Source: Odobenus rosmarus divergens
Lineage: Eukaryota; Chordata; Mammalia; Carnivora; Odobenidae
Length of the DNA: 64,000 nucleotides
NCBI RefSeq assembly: GCF_000321225.1
Contig: NW_004450397.1
Span: forward strand, 907,653 to 971,652
Direction of reading: 5' to 3'
Shown here: positions 34,961 through 47,859 of the stretch, piece after piece
Layout of the letters: each line of letters starts with the position of its first letter
Position numbering within the stretch: position 1 is the first letter of the stretch
The notes under the pieces: generated by a model
The model's input: only the letters and a program-made list of their open reading frames with translations
Told to the model about the DNA's origin: nothing
Databases searched by the model: none
Translations under genes and position numbers: made by a program

Positions 34961-36339
34961 TTAAGGTAGAAATGACAGTTTATCATATTGTCAGTCCTGG
35001 TGCTTGGACTTAAGAAAACCAAGACACAAATAGTTGCACTAGTTTTAAAAACTGTACCCTTTCTCCACTGCATATTCTGCCTTAAACCTATTCTAATGGT
35101 ACCTTCAAATTTATCTTGAGTTCCTTCTAATCTGAACAACAGGAATTGGAATAATTGTTCCTCTAATAGTTTGCAGTATACGGATACTTTTTATGTGAGC
35201 TGGGAAAAACCATAAAAACTCCTATCATAAATAAAATATCATTGATCATATAATACACTTCATTTTCCTACAAATATATTTCGTTCTCTTGTAAGTAGGT
35301 ATAAACTAGCAATGATTTGAGGACCCAGATATTAAAAGAATTATTAGTGAGCCTTATTGGAAAGTATTCAGGATACCTAAAATAAATTGTCCTTTCTTGC
35401 TTGGTCCCTTTTGTTGAATTTTCCAGGGAATTTTCCAGTGGGGGGACACTAAGTGCATTAGCTACAGGTCACTGCTTGCCTAGTGAAATGGGAACAAAGG
35501 TAGGATGCATGAAAAACTAGAGGAGGAAGAGGGACTGAGGGCAATGGAAAATTCTGTAAGCTTCACTTGTATGGATCTGACCATTTTAAAACTATTCAGA
35601 AGACTTACATAAATATAGAACTTAGAATAACAGTGTCTTTATGTTGGAAATGTACATTGTAGATAGGATTTCAATCTCATTTAGATAAATTAGCTCCATC
35701 TTTGCAACTCTGTAAATACAACTGACAAATCACTTATGGAATCTTATTTTCATTTATTGTTATTTTTTTATTAATCTATGGATTCAAGAATGACTTACAA
35801 ACTGGGCAAGAATTTTATATATAGGAAATGATAACAATATATTTAAATACAATAATATGGTAGAAAACATTTTACCAATTTTTAAAAATTACATATATAC
35901 AGTGATTAGACCTGTGTCTTGGTTCATGTTTTTAGGTAGCAACCTATCTTTTATAAATTCTATATTTTTCTTCCTTTAATTCCAAGGAAATAGCTAGATC
36001 ATTGGGTTCCCTCACTGGTTACCAAAGATAACTCCCTTCCTATTTTTTGCTTTTAGAAACCTTAAAACCATTGAGAAGATTAAACCAGAGGGAGGGTGAA
36101 AGTTTTAGAGTGAGCTCACACATTAGTATCAAGAAGAAAAGAGATAAAAACACACCCACTAAATCTGGGAAGGGAAGGGAAGTCTTAGGCAAAATAGAGA
36201 GAGTAGCCCAAGTCCAGTTCCCAGGCAGCACTTTTAGGAAACGGCTTACCTACAGGGGACTAGTTTATTCCCCATTTTATAAAAATCCTAACAACCAACA
36301 GATGACACAAATTAGGATAATTCAGGGAAAGCTAATATA
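34961..36339. other. Unassigned unique sequence
   Basis: No repeat recognised. A 97-codon + strand frame (36047-36340) is Lys/Arg-rich and matches no family known to me. Confidence 0.35.
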
Positions 36340-36790
36340 AAAGTTACTCATGTTGGCAATATAGGTGCATAACAAGGGATAGTGCGGGAATGGGACCAAC
36401 ACATCGGAGCCGGCATCAGCCCAAAGCCCAACAGAGCTAAACCAAAGAAGAGAGACTTCCAGAGTAAGGAGAGTTTTGTAGAGTCCGCTTCCTTTAGAGC
36501 AGCAATGACCTTCTCTTGAATGATACAGATCAAGAAGATCTCACAGAGAGGAAACCAGGGGAACAAATACCTGGCCTCACTATCCTTTATCACCCCTGCC
36601 TCCTGCTGTAGCTTCACAAGGGGACCACTAGATAAATATAAAACCTAGAAAGCAGAGGAGTCCATAATAATTATCCACACACATCAGGCTTCCACTGTGT
36701 GGAACTGGAAAGCCAGAATTTCTGAGAAAATAGTGGAGCCTGATGTCTTCAAAGGATCATAGAGGTTCGGATGGGTGAGCATACCAAAGG
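36340..36790. other. Unassigned GC-richer segment
   Basis: Includes 'gagccggcatcagcccaaag' and an 89-codon minus frame (36348-36617) with a Leu/Phe-rich stretch. It could be a decayed LTR or another old repeat; I cannot assign it. Confidence 0.3.
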
Positions 36791-36854
36791 TGACTGTCAT
36801 GTGCTAAAAAACCAATAATCCTCCCCCAAAATTTTATAGGACATTTGTCTACAT

Positions 36855-37075
36855 TTACTAAGCTCTGAATATATCCTATGCCATGTAATAAACACTTTAC
36901 ATGAATTATCTTCCTTCCCCTTTATAGTATTTTCAGATAGGTCCTATTATTATTCTCATTTTATAGAATAGGAAACTGAGGCACAGAGAGGTAATTATCT
37001 TGCTAAAGAACATATGAATAATCATGGCAGTTAGATTCAAACCTGTATGGGTCTGGTTCTGGAACATGTTAACTT
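36855..37075 (-). repeat. MIR SINE, antisense
   Basis: Clear reversed MIR: 'cattttatagaataggaaac', 'tgaggcacagagaggtaatt', 'gattcaaacctgtatgggtc'. One of the better preserved MIRs here. Confidence 0.8.
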
Positions 37076-37361
37076 AATGACCATATTTAATGCTTTCTAA
37101 TATTTGACTAAAATATGCTTACAAATTCCCAATTGTGGAATGTCATTAAAACAAAATACAAACCATTAAAATCTATTAAGTATAATTTAAATCAAGAGGT
37201 TCTTATAATTGATAACAATAATATTTTAGTAATAATATTAAATATTAATAATATTTACTAGAGCTTGTCTTTGACTCTGTACCAGTAATTGGAGACGAAG
37301 CAGAAGAATAGGACTCATACCTTCACAGAATCGCACCATTGCTTTAAAATGAGATGAAGAT

Positions 37362-37885
37362 AATGTCTGCAATAGCCAGAGTGTGGAAAGAGCCAAGATG
37401 CCCTTCAACAGATAAATGGATAAAGAAGATGTGGTCCATATATACAATGGAATATTACTCAGCCATCAGAAAGGATAAATACCCAACTTTACATCAACCT
37501 GGATGGGACTGGAGGAGATTATGCTAAGTGAAATAAGTCAAACAGAGAAAGTCAATTATCACATTGTTTCACTTATTTGTGGAACATAAGGAATACCATG
37601 GAGGACATTAGGAGAAGGAAGGGAAAAATGAAGTGGGGGAATTCGGAGGGGGAGACGAACCATGAGAGACTAAGGACTCCGAGAAACAAACTGAGGGTTC
37701 TAGAGGGGAGGTGGGTAGGGAGATGGGTTAGCCTGGTGATGGGTATTAAGGAGGGCACATACTGCATGGAGCACTGGGTATTATATGCAAACAATGAATT
37801 GTGGATCACTACATGAAAAACTAATAATGTATGGTATGGTGACATAACATAATAAAATAAAATAAAAATTAAAAATAAATAAAAT
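37362..37885 (+). mobile_element. Young L1 3' end, 5'-truncated (type A 3' end)
   Basis: About 524 bp covering the ORF2 end ('aatagccagagtgtggaaag', 'ggaatattactcagccatca') and 3' UTR. Perfect 16-bp TSD AAAATGAGATGAAGAT at 37346-37361 and 37886-37901. Frames of 90 and 79 codons over it are shadows. Confidence 0.96.
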
Positions 37886-38211
37886 AAAATGAGATGAAGA
37901 TGACAAAAACCACTTGGGTAAGTATACTCATTGGACAGATTAAATCATCTGCTTTGCTAAAATCTAACAGGTTAAATATACATATTTAACACACCTTTGC
38001 TAAAGGGAAACTTAGCTTTTTGAGGATCTGAAAGGAATTCCACTGAAATATTAAAAATATATTTCTAAAATTCAGTAATTTATAGAAAGTCCTTTTGAAG
38101 AACTGTTTTTTGTTTTTGTTTTTTTTGGGGGGGTCACATTTCCACTTAATATCAAATGCTTGACAAATTTCATTGACAATGAAAACAGAAGTAAATAAAA
38201 AGGTAAAGAGA

Positions 38212-38252
38212 TGAATGGATGGATGAATGGACAGAGAGACAGACAGATAGAT
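38212..38252. repeat. Degenerate (GGAT/GACA/GATA)n simple repeat
   Basis: Short imperfect tetranucleotide run 'atggatggatgaatggacag' followed by GACA and GATA units. Confidence 0.8.
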
Positions 38253-38949
38253 GATAAGGCTTGGTGTTATTGAGTAAAGGCAGCTATTCCATATTACATA
38301 AATTTATCTAGAGTTGCTACATGGTTACTGGCTTCAAAGAAAGTCATGCCTACAAAAGAAGTAGATTCATGCCTAGTATTTATTATTTAGCTTGGCTTTA
38401 AACATTATTTTTTCTTATATTAATACTTGTGTCTAATACACAGACATAGGACATGTTTTACTTAAGGGATAACTGCATATGCAAAAACTGTGTAAATGAC
38501 ATATAATTAGCAACCCTATTTTTAAAAATCTATCCTGTGTACACATTTAATTACATCTAAGCCAGAATAACTTTTGTTTTTACATAAGATCTACAAATAA
38601 AAAGAAATTACTCCAAGTGAAGAATCACTTAAAGTCATTTACATCTCTTTATAGGTTTTATTTAATTTGCATGCTCTTTGTATAATAAAAAAGATTTTCA
38701 TTTTGTCATTAATATAAACATCAGAACATTTCATTTTGTTATAAACAAAAATTACTCATGTTGGAATTATGATTTTTAGTCATCAGGATCATAAGTGCCA
38801 TAAAAATGCTGATGCTTAGTAAATAGGATTAATTAGTTATTAATCCTATTATGTGCATTTTGAGATCATTCAACAAGCTTATTTAGCGTGAGGCAGCTAA
38901 GAAAATGACTAAAAGAGTAGTTCTCCAAAAGGGTTCAACCTTACCTTGA

Positions 38950-39080
38950 GAAAGCAAGAGGAAAAAGGCAGGGAGGGAGGGAGGTGAATAGAAACAGAGA
39001 TCTCTGAGACAGAGACAGAGAGATTAAGAGGCAGAGGCAGAGAGAGAAAGGCAGAAAAATAAGGAGACAGAGATTGAAAT
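38950..39080. repeat. Purine-rich (GA/GGA) low-complexity tract
   Basis: Repeated GGGA and GAGACA units; the antisense 70-codon frame at 38909-39121 is Ser/Leu-rich low complexity and not a gene. Confidence 0.85.
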
Positions 39081-39261
39081 TGAAGTGCTGAGTCATAATG
39101 ACCTTCTGCTTCTGTCTCCAAATCTGGTCACATCAGTGTAAATGATAAAAGATGTGGTTGCCTGCCCACATTGCCTTTGTTTGAGAGGAACTGTGGACTT
39201 AATTGCTTCTTATACCTTGATGATGTCATCTGAATTTAAGGCTGTAAATCTATATATTAAT

Positions 39262-40225
39262 GGCTCCCTCTTTGAAAGACCTCTCCCTGGAACTTCAGGC
39301 TTCTATATCCAGCTGCCTATTCAACATCTCTGGATGTTAGGTAGCATAGTAAGCATAATGTGTCAAGGTGAATTCCTAATCTCCAAAGGCCACACTTAAC
39401 TCAAACAGCTACTCTCACAGTCTCCATCTCACTTCAGCTGAGGGCAACTCTATCCTTCCACCTCCTCAGATCAAAAACCTTGAAATTATTTTTTGTTCCT
39501 CTTTTTCTTTGAAATTCCACATCTTATTTCTCAGTAATCCTCCAGGATCTCTCTCCTTTTAAAGTGTATCCAGAATCTCACTCCTAATCATTTCCATGGC
39601 TACTACGCTCAACAAAGTCAACACAATCTCTCACCCAGATTACTGCCCTTGAAGCCCTTCAATCTATTATTCTCAACCAAAAAGCCAGTGTATAGAAAGT
39701 ATGCCAGATCAGGTCACTCAACTTTTCAGAACTCCCCAGTAACTTTTCATATGCCTAAAAATAAAATCCACAGCCTATTACATGCTTTCCTTTCCCTGTT
39801 GTTTCCACAGCCCCACCCCTAATTGATGCTTGCATTTTCTTATCCCACCTTACACATAGTAGTAGTCCTTGCTACCTCCTTGAATACAGTCATCACAGGG
39901 CCTTTGCACTTGCTGTTCTATCAGCCTGCACCCCTCTTTACCAGCTTCTTCGCTTCCTTCTGATCTTTGCTCAAATGCTACTTTGTCAGTAAGTCTTTCT
40001 CTGACCACCTTATGTAAAGTTACAATTTCAATTTCCTAACATTCATTTGCTTTCTTTCTCAATTTAGTAGTCTCTGTAATACTCATCATCTATTGTCCAT
40101 ATATTTTATTTATTTTCTTCGTCTCCTTTGACTCTACTAGATCAATGATTTTGTCAAGGATGTTTAGCTGCTTTATCCATGACTGATTTCCAATGATTGG
40201 AACATTTGTTGAACTGAAAAAAAAA
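39262..40225 (+). mobile_element. Long L2 LINE 3' segment (about 960 bp)
   Basis: L2 ORF2-end and 3' UTR landmarks follow in order: 'atatccagctgcctattcaa', 'gggcaactctatccttcc', 'gtgtatccagaatctcactc', 'cccagattactgccc', 'gggcctttgcacttgctgtt', then 'ctttgctcaaatgctacttt'. The longest L2 here; no intact frame. Confidence 0.85.
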
Positions 40226-43200
40226 GTCAGGGAAAGATAACACCTTACTATCTTGATGTAATCTAGGTAGTCTGTTTACTTTGTTCTCTCTCTCTGTCAG
40301 TATCACCCTGAGGGACGGCTTTCGCTGAAAGGAGGTGAGATCAAAAATCCAATGGCCATAATGTTTATGCCTATTAAGATATATAAATAGAAATTTATTA
40401 ACAAATCCATTTTAGACTATAATTTTAAATGATTTCCCCCAGTGTGTAACCTTAAAAAAGAACTCACAATTTTATGTTTCTGTGTAATTCACTACTGTTG
40501 CAATATGTTTTTCAGTTACTTTTAATATGATTAAATAGTAAGTAACCAGGATCATGTTGCTGTACAATTTTTGTACCCAACTATGAATCATAGGCTATCT
40601 CTAATAATTTAATGGATGCTCTCTCTATGTACAATGCTATCAGAGATGTCTCCCGATGAGTGTTAAATAACTTGGCTTCTGTAAATATAGCCTGAAATTT
40701 TATAATTTAAAGGCAAAATTCGACTTCACTATTTCTAAATGTCACCAATAATAATAATTAGCAGTTACATTAGCTTACTGAGAATAAGTTGATAAGGATC
40801 CAATTAGATTTGTAAATCATCATTGCAAATTATTGAGCTCTATTTTCAAGAAACATATTTTACATAATTAACAACCCATAGCAGTTTGAAGGGCAAACAT
40901 AATTTTTTTTTTTAAGAATGACCTCTGAGAGACCTACTTTTAGTTAGTCTCTTCACTGAATAACTCCTATAATTAACTTGCCTCATCTCTTTCCTGAGTT
41001 ATTCAGATGGGCAGTAAGAAAGGGAATGGCAGCTATAAACTCCTGAGATCATCTCCAAGCCTAATAATACAGCATTGTCCTCATATGCAACACAGCATTG
41101 ATTATGTAGTAGAAAAGTTAGTTATATATAACACATGTGTGTCTAACCCAAAGTATGAAGAGTTACACTTTGTGTATTCTTAAAGCATAATATTTTAGAA
41201 ACTTTATACTGCATGAGCTAAATGACATCGCTTGTAGATAAAGCAGTAGTCATATAATTAATATTTTCTAAAATACTTCATAAAATTCCACTAACTGGAA
41301 TTTTCATGATGGATATTGTTATTCAAACTCCAGTTTGCATCCATTACCAGTGTGGAAATTTATGCGGAAGCAATATAAAGTAAGATAAAGCTTTCTTTTT
41401 CCTTCCTGTTATATGTAGAACATTTTTTTCCTAAGACCTATATATATATATATATATATTGAGAAATCACTGAGGTAAATTAACAATTCTCCCTCCTACT
41501 AGAAATTACATATGATTTCTGAAAAGGCTAACATGTTCAACCACTTGTGTTTTTATAGACAAAAATATCTTCACATTTTAAAACTGGCAAACTACAAGAA
41601 GTTGCTAATTGTTAATTTATTCTTCAGTTCATACACCAGGGCCTCAATAAGAAGAACTGACCTAAAAAAGAGTCTTTGACGAAAGTCCTTTCCTGAAGAA
41701 TTTTGATCCATATACAAATCACTAGCAATGAAAAACACATATATATCTTGGAATATTAGAAAATATGATTTATTATTTCCTGGTTCTATAGTAAGTCAAC
41801 AGGAAGACACAAATATTAAGATAACAAATCAAATGCATGGAAATCCCTGTACTTTGGAGTGATGAATGAATTATATAGGATGCTAGTGTGCATTCTAACT
41901 CAAAGCCTGTGTTTACTGATGATTTTGTCATGTACTCTAGCAGAGTCATTACATGAAAGAGGAATGCCTGAAGAAATACTTTAAATTTGAGAATTATTTT
42001 TCTCTGCTCAGTCGTTAAACTACCTCTCAGAAAACCAATAATTCACAAAGTGAAATTAAGCAAGGTGACTCAATTATGTAGCTTTATGTTCCAGTTCCTG
42101 TACATGCTTTAAAAATGCATGTTAAAAATCATTTTACTCCTTAGCAGTCAGCAAGAGAATAACCAATCCACAACGGAATTTTGTGGTGCGGATTCATGGT
42201 CGTGTAATCTAAATTGTGCCCTCTGGAGTTCCAGGGATCACTAACAGTTAAATCACAGTGGTTAGGATGAATTCTGAAATCTCATGACTCCATGAATACA
42301 AATGTGATTTCGTGTGACTGATAAGTCTGAATTTGAGAGGTGCTAGAAAGCCAGAGATAACAATCAAATGACAACATTTTGTCCCTAAAGTTCTTGGGTG
42401 ATGTTTCTGGAACTACAGACTTTCTTTCACACTTCAGAATACCGGAGACTGAGAAAAAGTATTAGAATTCTTATTTTTCCCTCATTATATATTTAGAAAT
42501 CTAACAGAAGGATTATAGGGAAAATAAAGATCTTCCTGACACAGAATCTTAGAGGCTGTAGGGGTAAGGTTGGAAAAAAAAAAACACCATTTTTATAACT
42601 CGGAATGAATGGTGTTAAGAGACCTCACTCATATACATATACACATAGACACATTTATCTTAGTAAACTTCACATTTTCAAAGGGAATCCTGAGTTTTTG
42701 TCTTGTGACAGTGCCATGGCTATTTTTAAAAATTAAAACATGCCTTATTCTCTTTTGCCAGAAGTAACTCTTTTTGTAATCTCATTATGATATAGAATCA
42801 AAACACAAAGGTCCACATACTTCTGTTATAATGATAATTCCCATTACAAACAAGAAAAAAAATGTAAGATGTGCGCAGCTATTGTAACCCACCTGGTGGA
42901 TAAAAAAATGTAAAATATCAAGAATTTTAATGCTTAAGATTTTCCATTTTTCATCCATTTTCAGAAGACAACATTCAAGGGGGAAAAAATGATAACAAAG
43001 TCCAGACTTCTCTGATATAAAACTGAGTTCTTTTTTTCCACTTAGTAGAAGCATTTTTATCAAACAAGTGAAATAACTTGCTATTTATTCATTCATAGTT
43101 CTCATAGGAAAGAGACAATATTGTTTCTAAGTCTCACAGGACTCAAAAACCAAAAGCAAAAACAAAAACAAAGCAAAAAAACAAAAACTCAAGACTTCCT

Positions 43201-43590
43201 TAAAAGATTTGAAGTTGAGGTATGCAGAGGAAAGTATGAACAAGATAATGATGATCCTCCTGGCACACTGTTTTCAGAGACCATCTACTATTCCACCCAA
43301 TCCCTGGGTAAAAGTTTCCCTTTCTGGGTGGCCCATTACCCATTACCACCACAGACCTCTGTGGGCAACACTAACACAGGCAAGGAAAAACTTGCTTATT
43401 TCAAAAACATAATGTTGCCTTTCCCGGGAATTCTAAATTGGTGATATTAAAAAAAACTCCTCCCTCTGAATCTAGAAAACTTAACATAAATTGTTATTGA
43501 TATTTTCATTGCGGGGAAAATATAATAAATGAAGGACATAATTATAAGAAACCTATACTTGCAAGAAGAACAACATGCATAAAGCTAATG
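40226..43590. other. Unassigned AT-rich unique sequence
   Basis: No gene recognised. A short (TA)n lies at 41440-41459. A 107-codon + frame (43121-43444) begins in a Lys/Gln-rich A-run (AAAACAAAAAC) and is probably spurious. Confidence 0.4.
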
Positions 43591-43594
43591 ATAA

Positions 43595-43805
43595 AAGATT
43601 TATTAAGCACATAATTCTAGGCCCTAGACAAAACTTCCATACATCTCCTCATTTACTCATATTTTCCCGTAGCACAGATGTTGATATTATTTATATAAGA
43701 AAACAAAGCCTTAAAATTCTACCTGACCCAAGCTCCAGCGCTAGGCTTAGATCTCATGCCTCTCTGATCTCAAAGTTACAGCTCCTATAATACTAGGTGC
43801 ACTGC
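43595..43805 (-). repeat. MIR SINE, antisense
   Basis: Reversed MIR: 'tttattaagcacataattct', 'catctcctcatttactcata', 'gatattatttatataagaaa', then 'cttagatctcatgcc'. The end 'gtgcactgcctc' fits the tRNA-like 5' region. Confidence 0.6.
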
Positions 43806-44140
43806 CTCAACCCTTACAAATTTGTGTTTAAATATACTAGTGAGAAAAAGAAAAAAAAATAGTGCTCTGTTGATATGTTCCAAAAATTTCTCAAATATGT
43901 TAGGGCCTAGAAATGATTTTCTCTTGAGACTCTTGCTCAATGAATAGGAAATTCAATACATAGCCCAAGACAACAAAGTAATTATAATCATAAAAGCTGG
44001 GAGATGTGCCATAAAAATTTGTCAATCATTGTATATAATGTAAAGAAGCCCAGAAATTGATGAATAATTAGCACATGTAATCTCTAGAAAGGGTTTCTAG
44101 TCAACACTGGCAACAATATAAACAGGCCATGGTAAATTAA

Positions 44141-44166
44141 AACACACACACACACACACACACACA
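44141..44166. repeat. (CA)n microsatellite
   Basis: Thirteen CA units, uninterrupted. Confidence 0.97.
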
Positions 44167-44999
44167 GAAAAAGCAATCACTAAGACCTTAAAAACAAACT
44201 GAATCAGTTAATTTCAAAATTACAAAGTTTATATCAGTTATAAATCATATATTGAAAGAAATAAATGACATCATTCTAAAAATAAAAGACAGAAAATTTA
44301 GAAAGCCACATTATCTCCAAGGAGTCATAGCTGACATCCACCAAATATGATAAGAAAATATATTATAGTAATTAAAAGATTCAGCCAGCTTACATTGATA
44401 GGTGATTCTATCTCCACGAGAAATGCACTAATACTCTCTCAAGAGAAAAAAGAATGAATAAAAGAAATAGCTACTAAGTAGCAATGTGACCTTGTGTCAA
44501 CCTCTCAGAGATTTCATTTCTCTCTGGGCCTCCTCTTCTCTACATTCTATTCAAGTTTTAAATACCATAGTTTTATAGAATATTCTTTGCCTTTTTTGAC
44601 ACATAGGGATAAAACATATAAATGAATTTTATTAAGTTCAAATAACAGCAAAAGTTAAGGATGACACAGTAAGACTCAAACTGTATATACTTGTCAATTT
44701 TTAGGGAGCAATGCCACAAACACAGTTGGAATGACCAAACCTTTCTGAAACAAAAGAGGCCTTAACACATTAAGACTTAAAATAGACAATCTGAATGCCT
44801 CATCATTAATGACAGTAGGCAAAGACTAGAGGTAGGCAGAACACATTAGAGACAAGAATAGGTTGGAGGTCATTTAAACCACAGGTTACACTAGAATAAG
44901 GCTAGAGACCCCAGACCCATGTAAAAACTAGAGACCAGTTGTGAAGTCAATCATATGATCTCATGGTAAGATAAAGGAACCCTCCTAGGAATTCCCTAT

Positions 45000-45430
45000 T
45001 GTCTACACCACAGAATAATGTTCAAATGCCTCTGAAGGTCACAAAGTCCCCCTATAATCTGGTTAGTGTCTACCTGTGAAGCCTGATTCTGTAGTCAATT
45101 CTGCCTTGCTCTGCATGTCTTGGAAATACCATATTATGTGTAGTCTCTGGCCCATAACATACTATTTCTTGCCTCCATGCACTTTCTTCTGTGGTTCTTT
45201 CTAATTAGAAAATCTCATTTTCCACTTTATCTTATTTTATTTATCCTTTGAAACTTACCTAAAATATCAACTCCTTCAGGACACTACCCCGCTATTTCAC
45301 CACCATAACTTCCTGGTTCATTAGTGGACCAACTTATTCACTGGTTCTGCCTACATAATATTCTAGGCATAAACTCAGCACTGTACTCCATATTATTTTG
45401 TGAATATCTATTTGCACCTCTTTAGAGTTT
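45000..45430 (+). mobile_element. L2 LINE fragment, sense
   Basis: Diverged L2: 'tgttcaaatgcctctgaagg', 'cctataatctggttagtg', 'ctttgaaacttacctaaaat', 'caggacactacccc'. The ends are uncertain. Confidence 0.5.
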
Positions 45431-45549
45431 TCTATGAGACCAACCCTAAAGTGACTACTTATTTTCTTCTAGAACACAGTTCACAACTCAGGTAACACCC
45501 ACCAGGTAAATTTAATGCATTTATATGTCTATAAGGATAGATATGTTGT

Positions 45550-45750
45550 AGCATTATGTACTGGGGGAAAACTGGTTTTGGAGCCAGACTTAAATTTTAC
45601 TCCTAACTCTATTACTTACTATATACTTTGGTAACTTTGTAACCATTTTCAGCTGTTTTCATACCGATAAATATAGGAGAAAAATACTATTACCATAGGT
45701 TGTAAGATATTATATAAAAAGCAACTGGCAAAACACCTTGTGAACAAATA
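45550..45750 (+). repeat. MIR SINE
   Basis: 'ttttggagccagacttaaat', 'actctattacttactatata', 'tttcataccgataaatatag' follow the MIR order. It abuts a SINEC on its right. Confidence 0.6.
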
Positions 45751-45970
45751 TTATTTTTAAAAGATTTATTTATTTATTTTAGAACACATGAGTGGGGGTG
45801 GGGAGCAAAGGGAGATGGAGAGAGAAAATCTCAAGCAGACCCTCCCACCCCACCCCCGACTGAGCATTGAGCTCATGGGGGGCGCTCAATCTCACAACCC
45901 TGAGATCACGATCTGAGCCGAAATCAAGAGTCCAACACTTAACTGACTGAGCCACCCAGGCACCCAACTA
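45751..45970 (-). mobile_element. SINEC, older subtype
   Basis: Antisense SINEC with 'ttttaaaagatttatttatt', a GA/G-rich tract, 'gccgaaatcaagagtccaac' and head 'gagccacccaggcaccc'. TSD GTGAACAAATA at 45740-45750 and 45971-45981. Confidence 0.93.
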
Positions 45971-45999
45971 GTGAACAAATACTTTTGATCATTTCCTTT

Positions 46000-46125
46000 C
46001 AGCTGTAAGCTCCTAGAAGATAAAGGATGATGACTTGTATTTTTTAAATATATTCAACAGTTAGTAAGAACAGTGTGTAATATAATATGGGTACTTTACA
46101 TGTTTGTTGAATGAATAAATACATA
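46000..46125 (+). mobile_element. L2 LINE 3' tail
   Basis: 'agctgtaagctcctagaaga', 'aaggatgatgacttgtattt' and the end 'gtttgttgaatgaataaat' are typical of an L2 terminus. Confidence 0.7.
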
Positions 46126-46486
46126 TATAAAATACATAATTAGTAAATTATGTTTCTACAATCTCAAGCTCTTAAACAATATTTTCTAATTAATATTGGC
46201 TAGAAAAAATGTTAGACAGTTATTAAGGAAAATTAATTAGGACATGGTTGAAAGAAAGCCTAAAGACATTAAATAAATTAAACATCTTCTTGCTTACACA
46301 GAATTTCCCAAAAACTCCTCACTTGCATTTCTACTCCTTATCCTATGTTAACTGTTCTGACAAAAGAAAGATACTTATTATTATATCATGCCAAAACCAA
46401 AAGGACTGTAAGTTCCAAAACCTGCTCATCAAAAAATATACATATGAAGGAATTTTATAAATATTACCTATAAGCTTTTTTTTATA

Positions 46487-46925
46487 GTGCTTTACTAGCC
46501 TCACAGATCATGTGATTTTACAAATTGAAGGTTTGTGGCAACCCTGTGTTGCTCAAGTCTATTGGCGCCATTTTTCCAACAGCATTTGCTCACTTCATGA
46601 CTCCATGTCACATTTTAGTAATTCTCACAATTTTTAAGCGTTTTTATTATTATTACACTTGTTATGGTCATCTGTGATCAGTGATTAACTTGCAGGAAGC
46701 TCAGATGATGGTTAGCATTTTTTAGCAATAAAGTATTTTTAATTAAAATATGTACTTTATAAAGACTTAAATGCTAGTGCACATTTAATAGACTACAGTA
46801 CAGTGTAAACATAATTTTTATATGCACTGAGAAACCAAAAAATTCATTTGACTCACTTTATTGAGATATTGCTTTATGGCAATTGTCTGGAACCAAACCC
46901 ACAATATCTCAGAGGTGCTTGTAAT
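46487..46925 (+). mobile_element. Tigger1-like (pogo/Tc1-mariner) internal-deletion derivative
   Basis: The left part ('gattttacaaattgaaggtt', 'ggcgccatttttccaacag') and right part ('gctcagatgatggttagc', 'aatagactacagtacagtgt', 'aaaaattcatttgactcact') match opposite ends of Tigger1, but the transposase gene is absent; the junction is near 46690-46697. A non-autonomous relic of about 440 bp. Confidence 0.85.
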
Positions 46926-47327
46926 TTCAATACCTTAGATATTTATTCCCTCAGCCTTTGTCCATATTCATACATAATTTTACTATCCTGTAGATACCAT
47001 TTACGTTTACTTTTTTTGCATATCATATTCATTTTCTATGTTTATGTGCAATTTCTCAAAAACTTTAGGTTAAAGGCTACAAAATACTACATTGAGGTGT
47101 GTACCAAATTTATTCAAACATTTCCCTATTAGCAGACATTTCATAAGTAACAATGCAATGAATATAAATTGTTCACTCTGAATCACCTTTTTACGGGGGA
47201 CAAAAAATCCTGCCTTTTTTCCATGTAATTTTGTTTAGGAGAGAGAGAATGGTTTGCTAATACTTGATGCACTTTTGCTGTATGCTTCTTTGTTTTAAAA
47301 AGCAGATAACTGGTTCAATCACTTGTC

Positions 47328-47512
47328 ATGTGGGTGGCTCAGTGGTTAAGCGTCTGCCTTCGGCTCAGGTCATGATCCCGGGGTTCTGGGATCAAGCCCC
47401 GCATCGGGCTCCCCGCTCCACGGGAAGCCTGCTTCTCCTTCTCCCACTCCCCCTGCTGGTGTTCCCTCTCTCGCTGTGTCTTTCTCTATCAAATAAATAA
47501 ATAAAATCTTTA
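47328..47512 (+). mobile_element. SINEC, slightly 5'-truncated
   Basis: Begins at 'gtgggtggctcagtgg', lacking the first few head bases, then a near-consensus body, CT tract and (AAAT)n tail. No convincing TSD seen. Open frames of 78 (plus) and 62 (minus) codons are shadows. Confidence 0.95.
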
Positions 47513-47699
47513 AAAAAATAAAGCACCTTTAAACAACAAAAATTATGAGAGAAGTGTGCAATGATTCTCTTGTGATGCAACTGTGAAACTTTTCTGGAAA
47601 TAGCATATATTGGAAAGTAAACTATTCAAATAGATTTTTTAAAATTTAATATACTTAATAAATTTATAAGACATAGGCAGTATTGTAAAAATACAGAAT

Positions 47700-47810
47700 G
47701 GCTACATTTAGTGAATTCCTACTATATGTCATGTGTTTTATATTGATTATTATCAATGTTTACCACGGTCCTGCAAGGTGGTTAACATCCTGTATCATAC
47801 ATAATATATG
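47700..47810 (-). repeat. MIR SINE fragment, antisense
   Basis: 'gtgaattcctactatatgtc', 'accacggtcctgcaaggtgg' resemble the reversed 3' half of MIR. Confidence 0.5.
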
Positions 47811-47859
47811 AAGTTCAATTCCTCCAAAATATATACAAATAAATAAATATTCAAAATGA

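Noticed and set aside
37573..37845. 90-codon minus-strand and 79-codon plus-strand frames
   Set aside because: Both lie within a 5'-truncated L1 3' UTR; similar peptides arise from the sister copy at 24423-24710.
43121..43444. 107-codon plus-strand open frame
   Set aside because: Starts in an A-rich simple tract encoding Lys/Gln runs and shows no recognisable domain; an overlapping frame of similar length exists.
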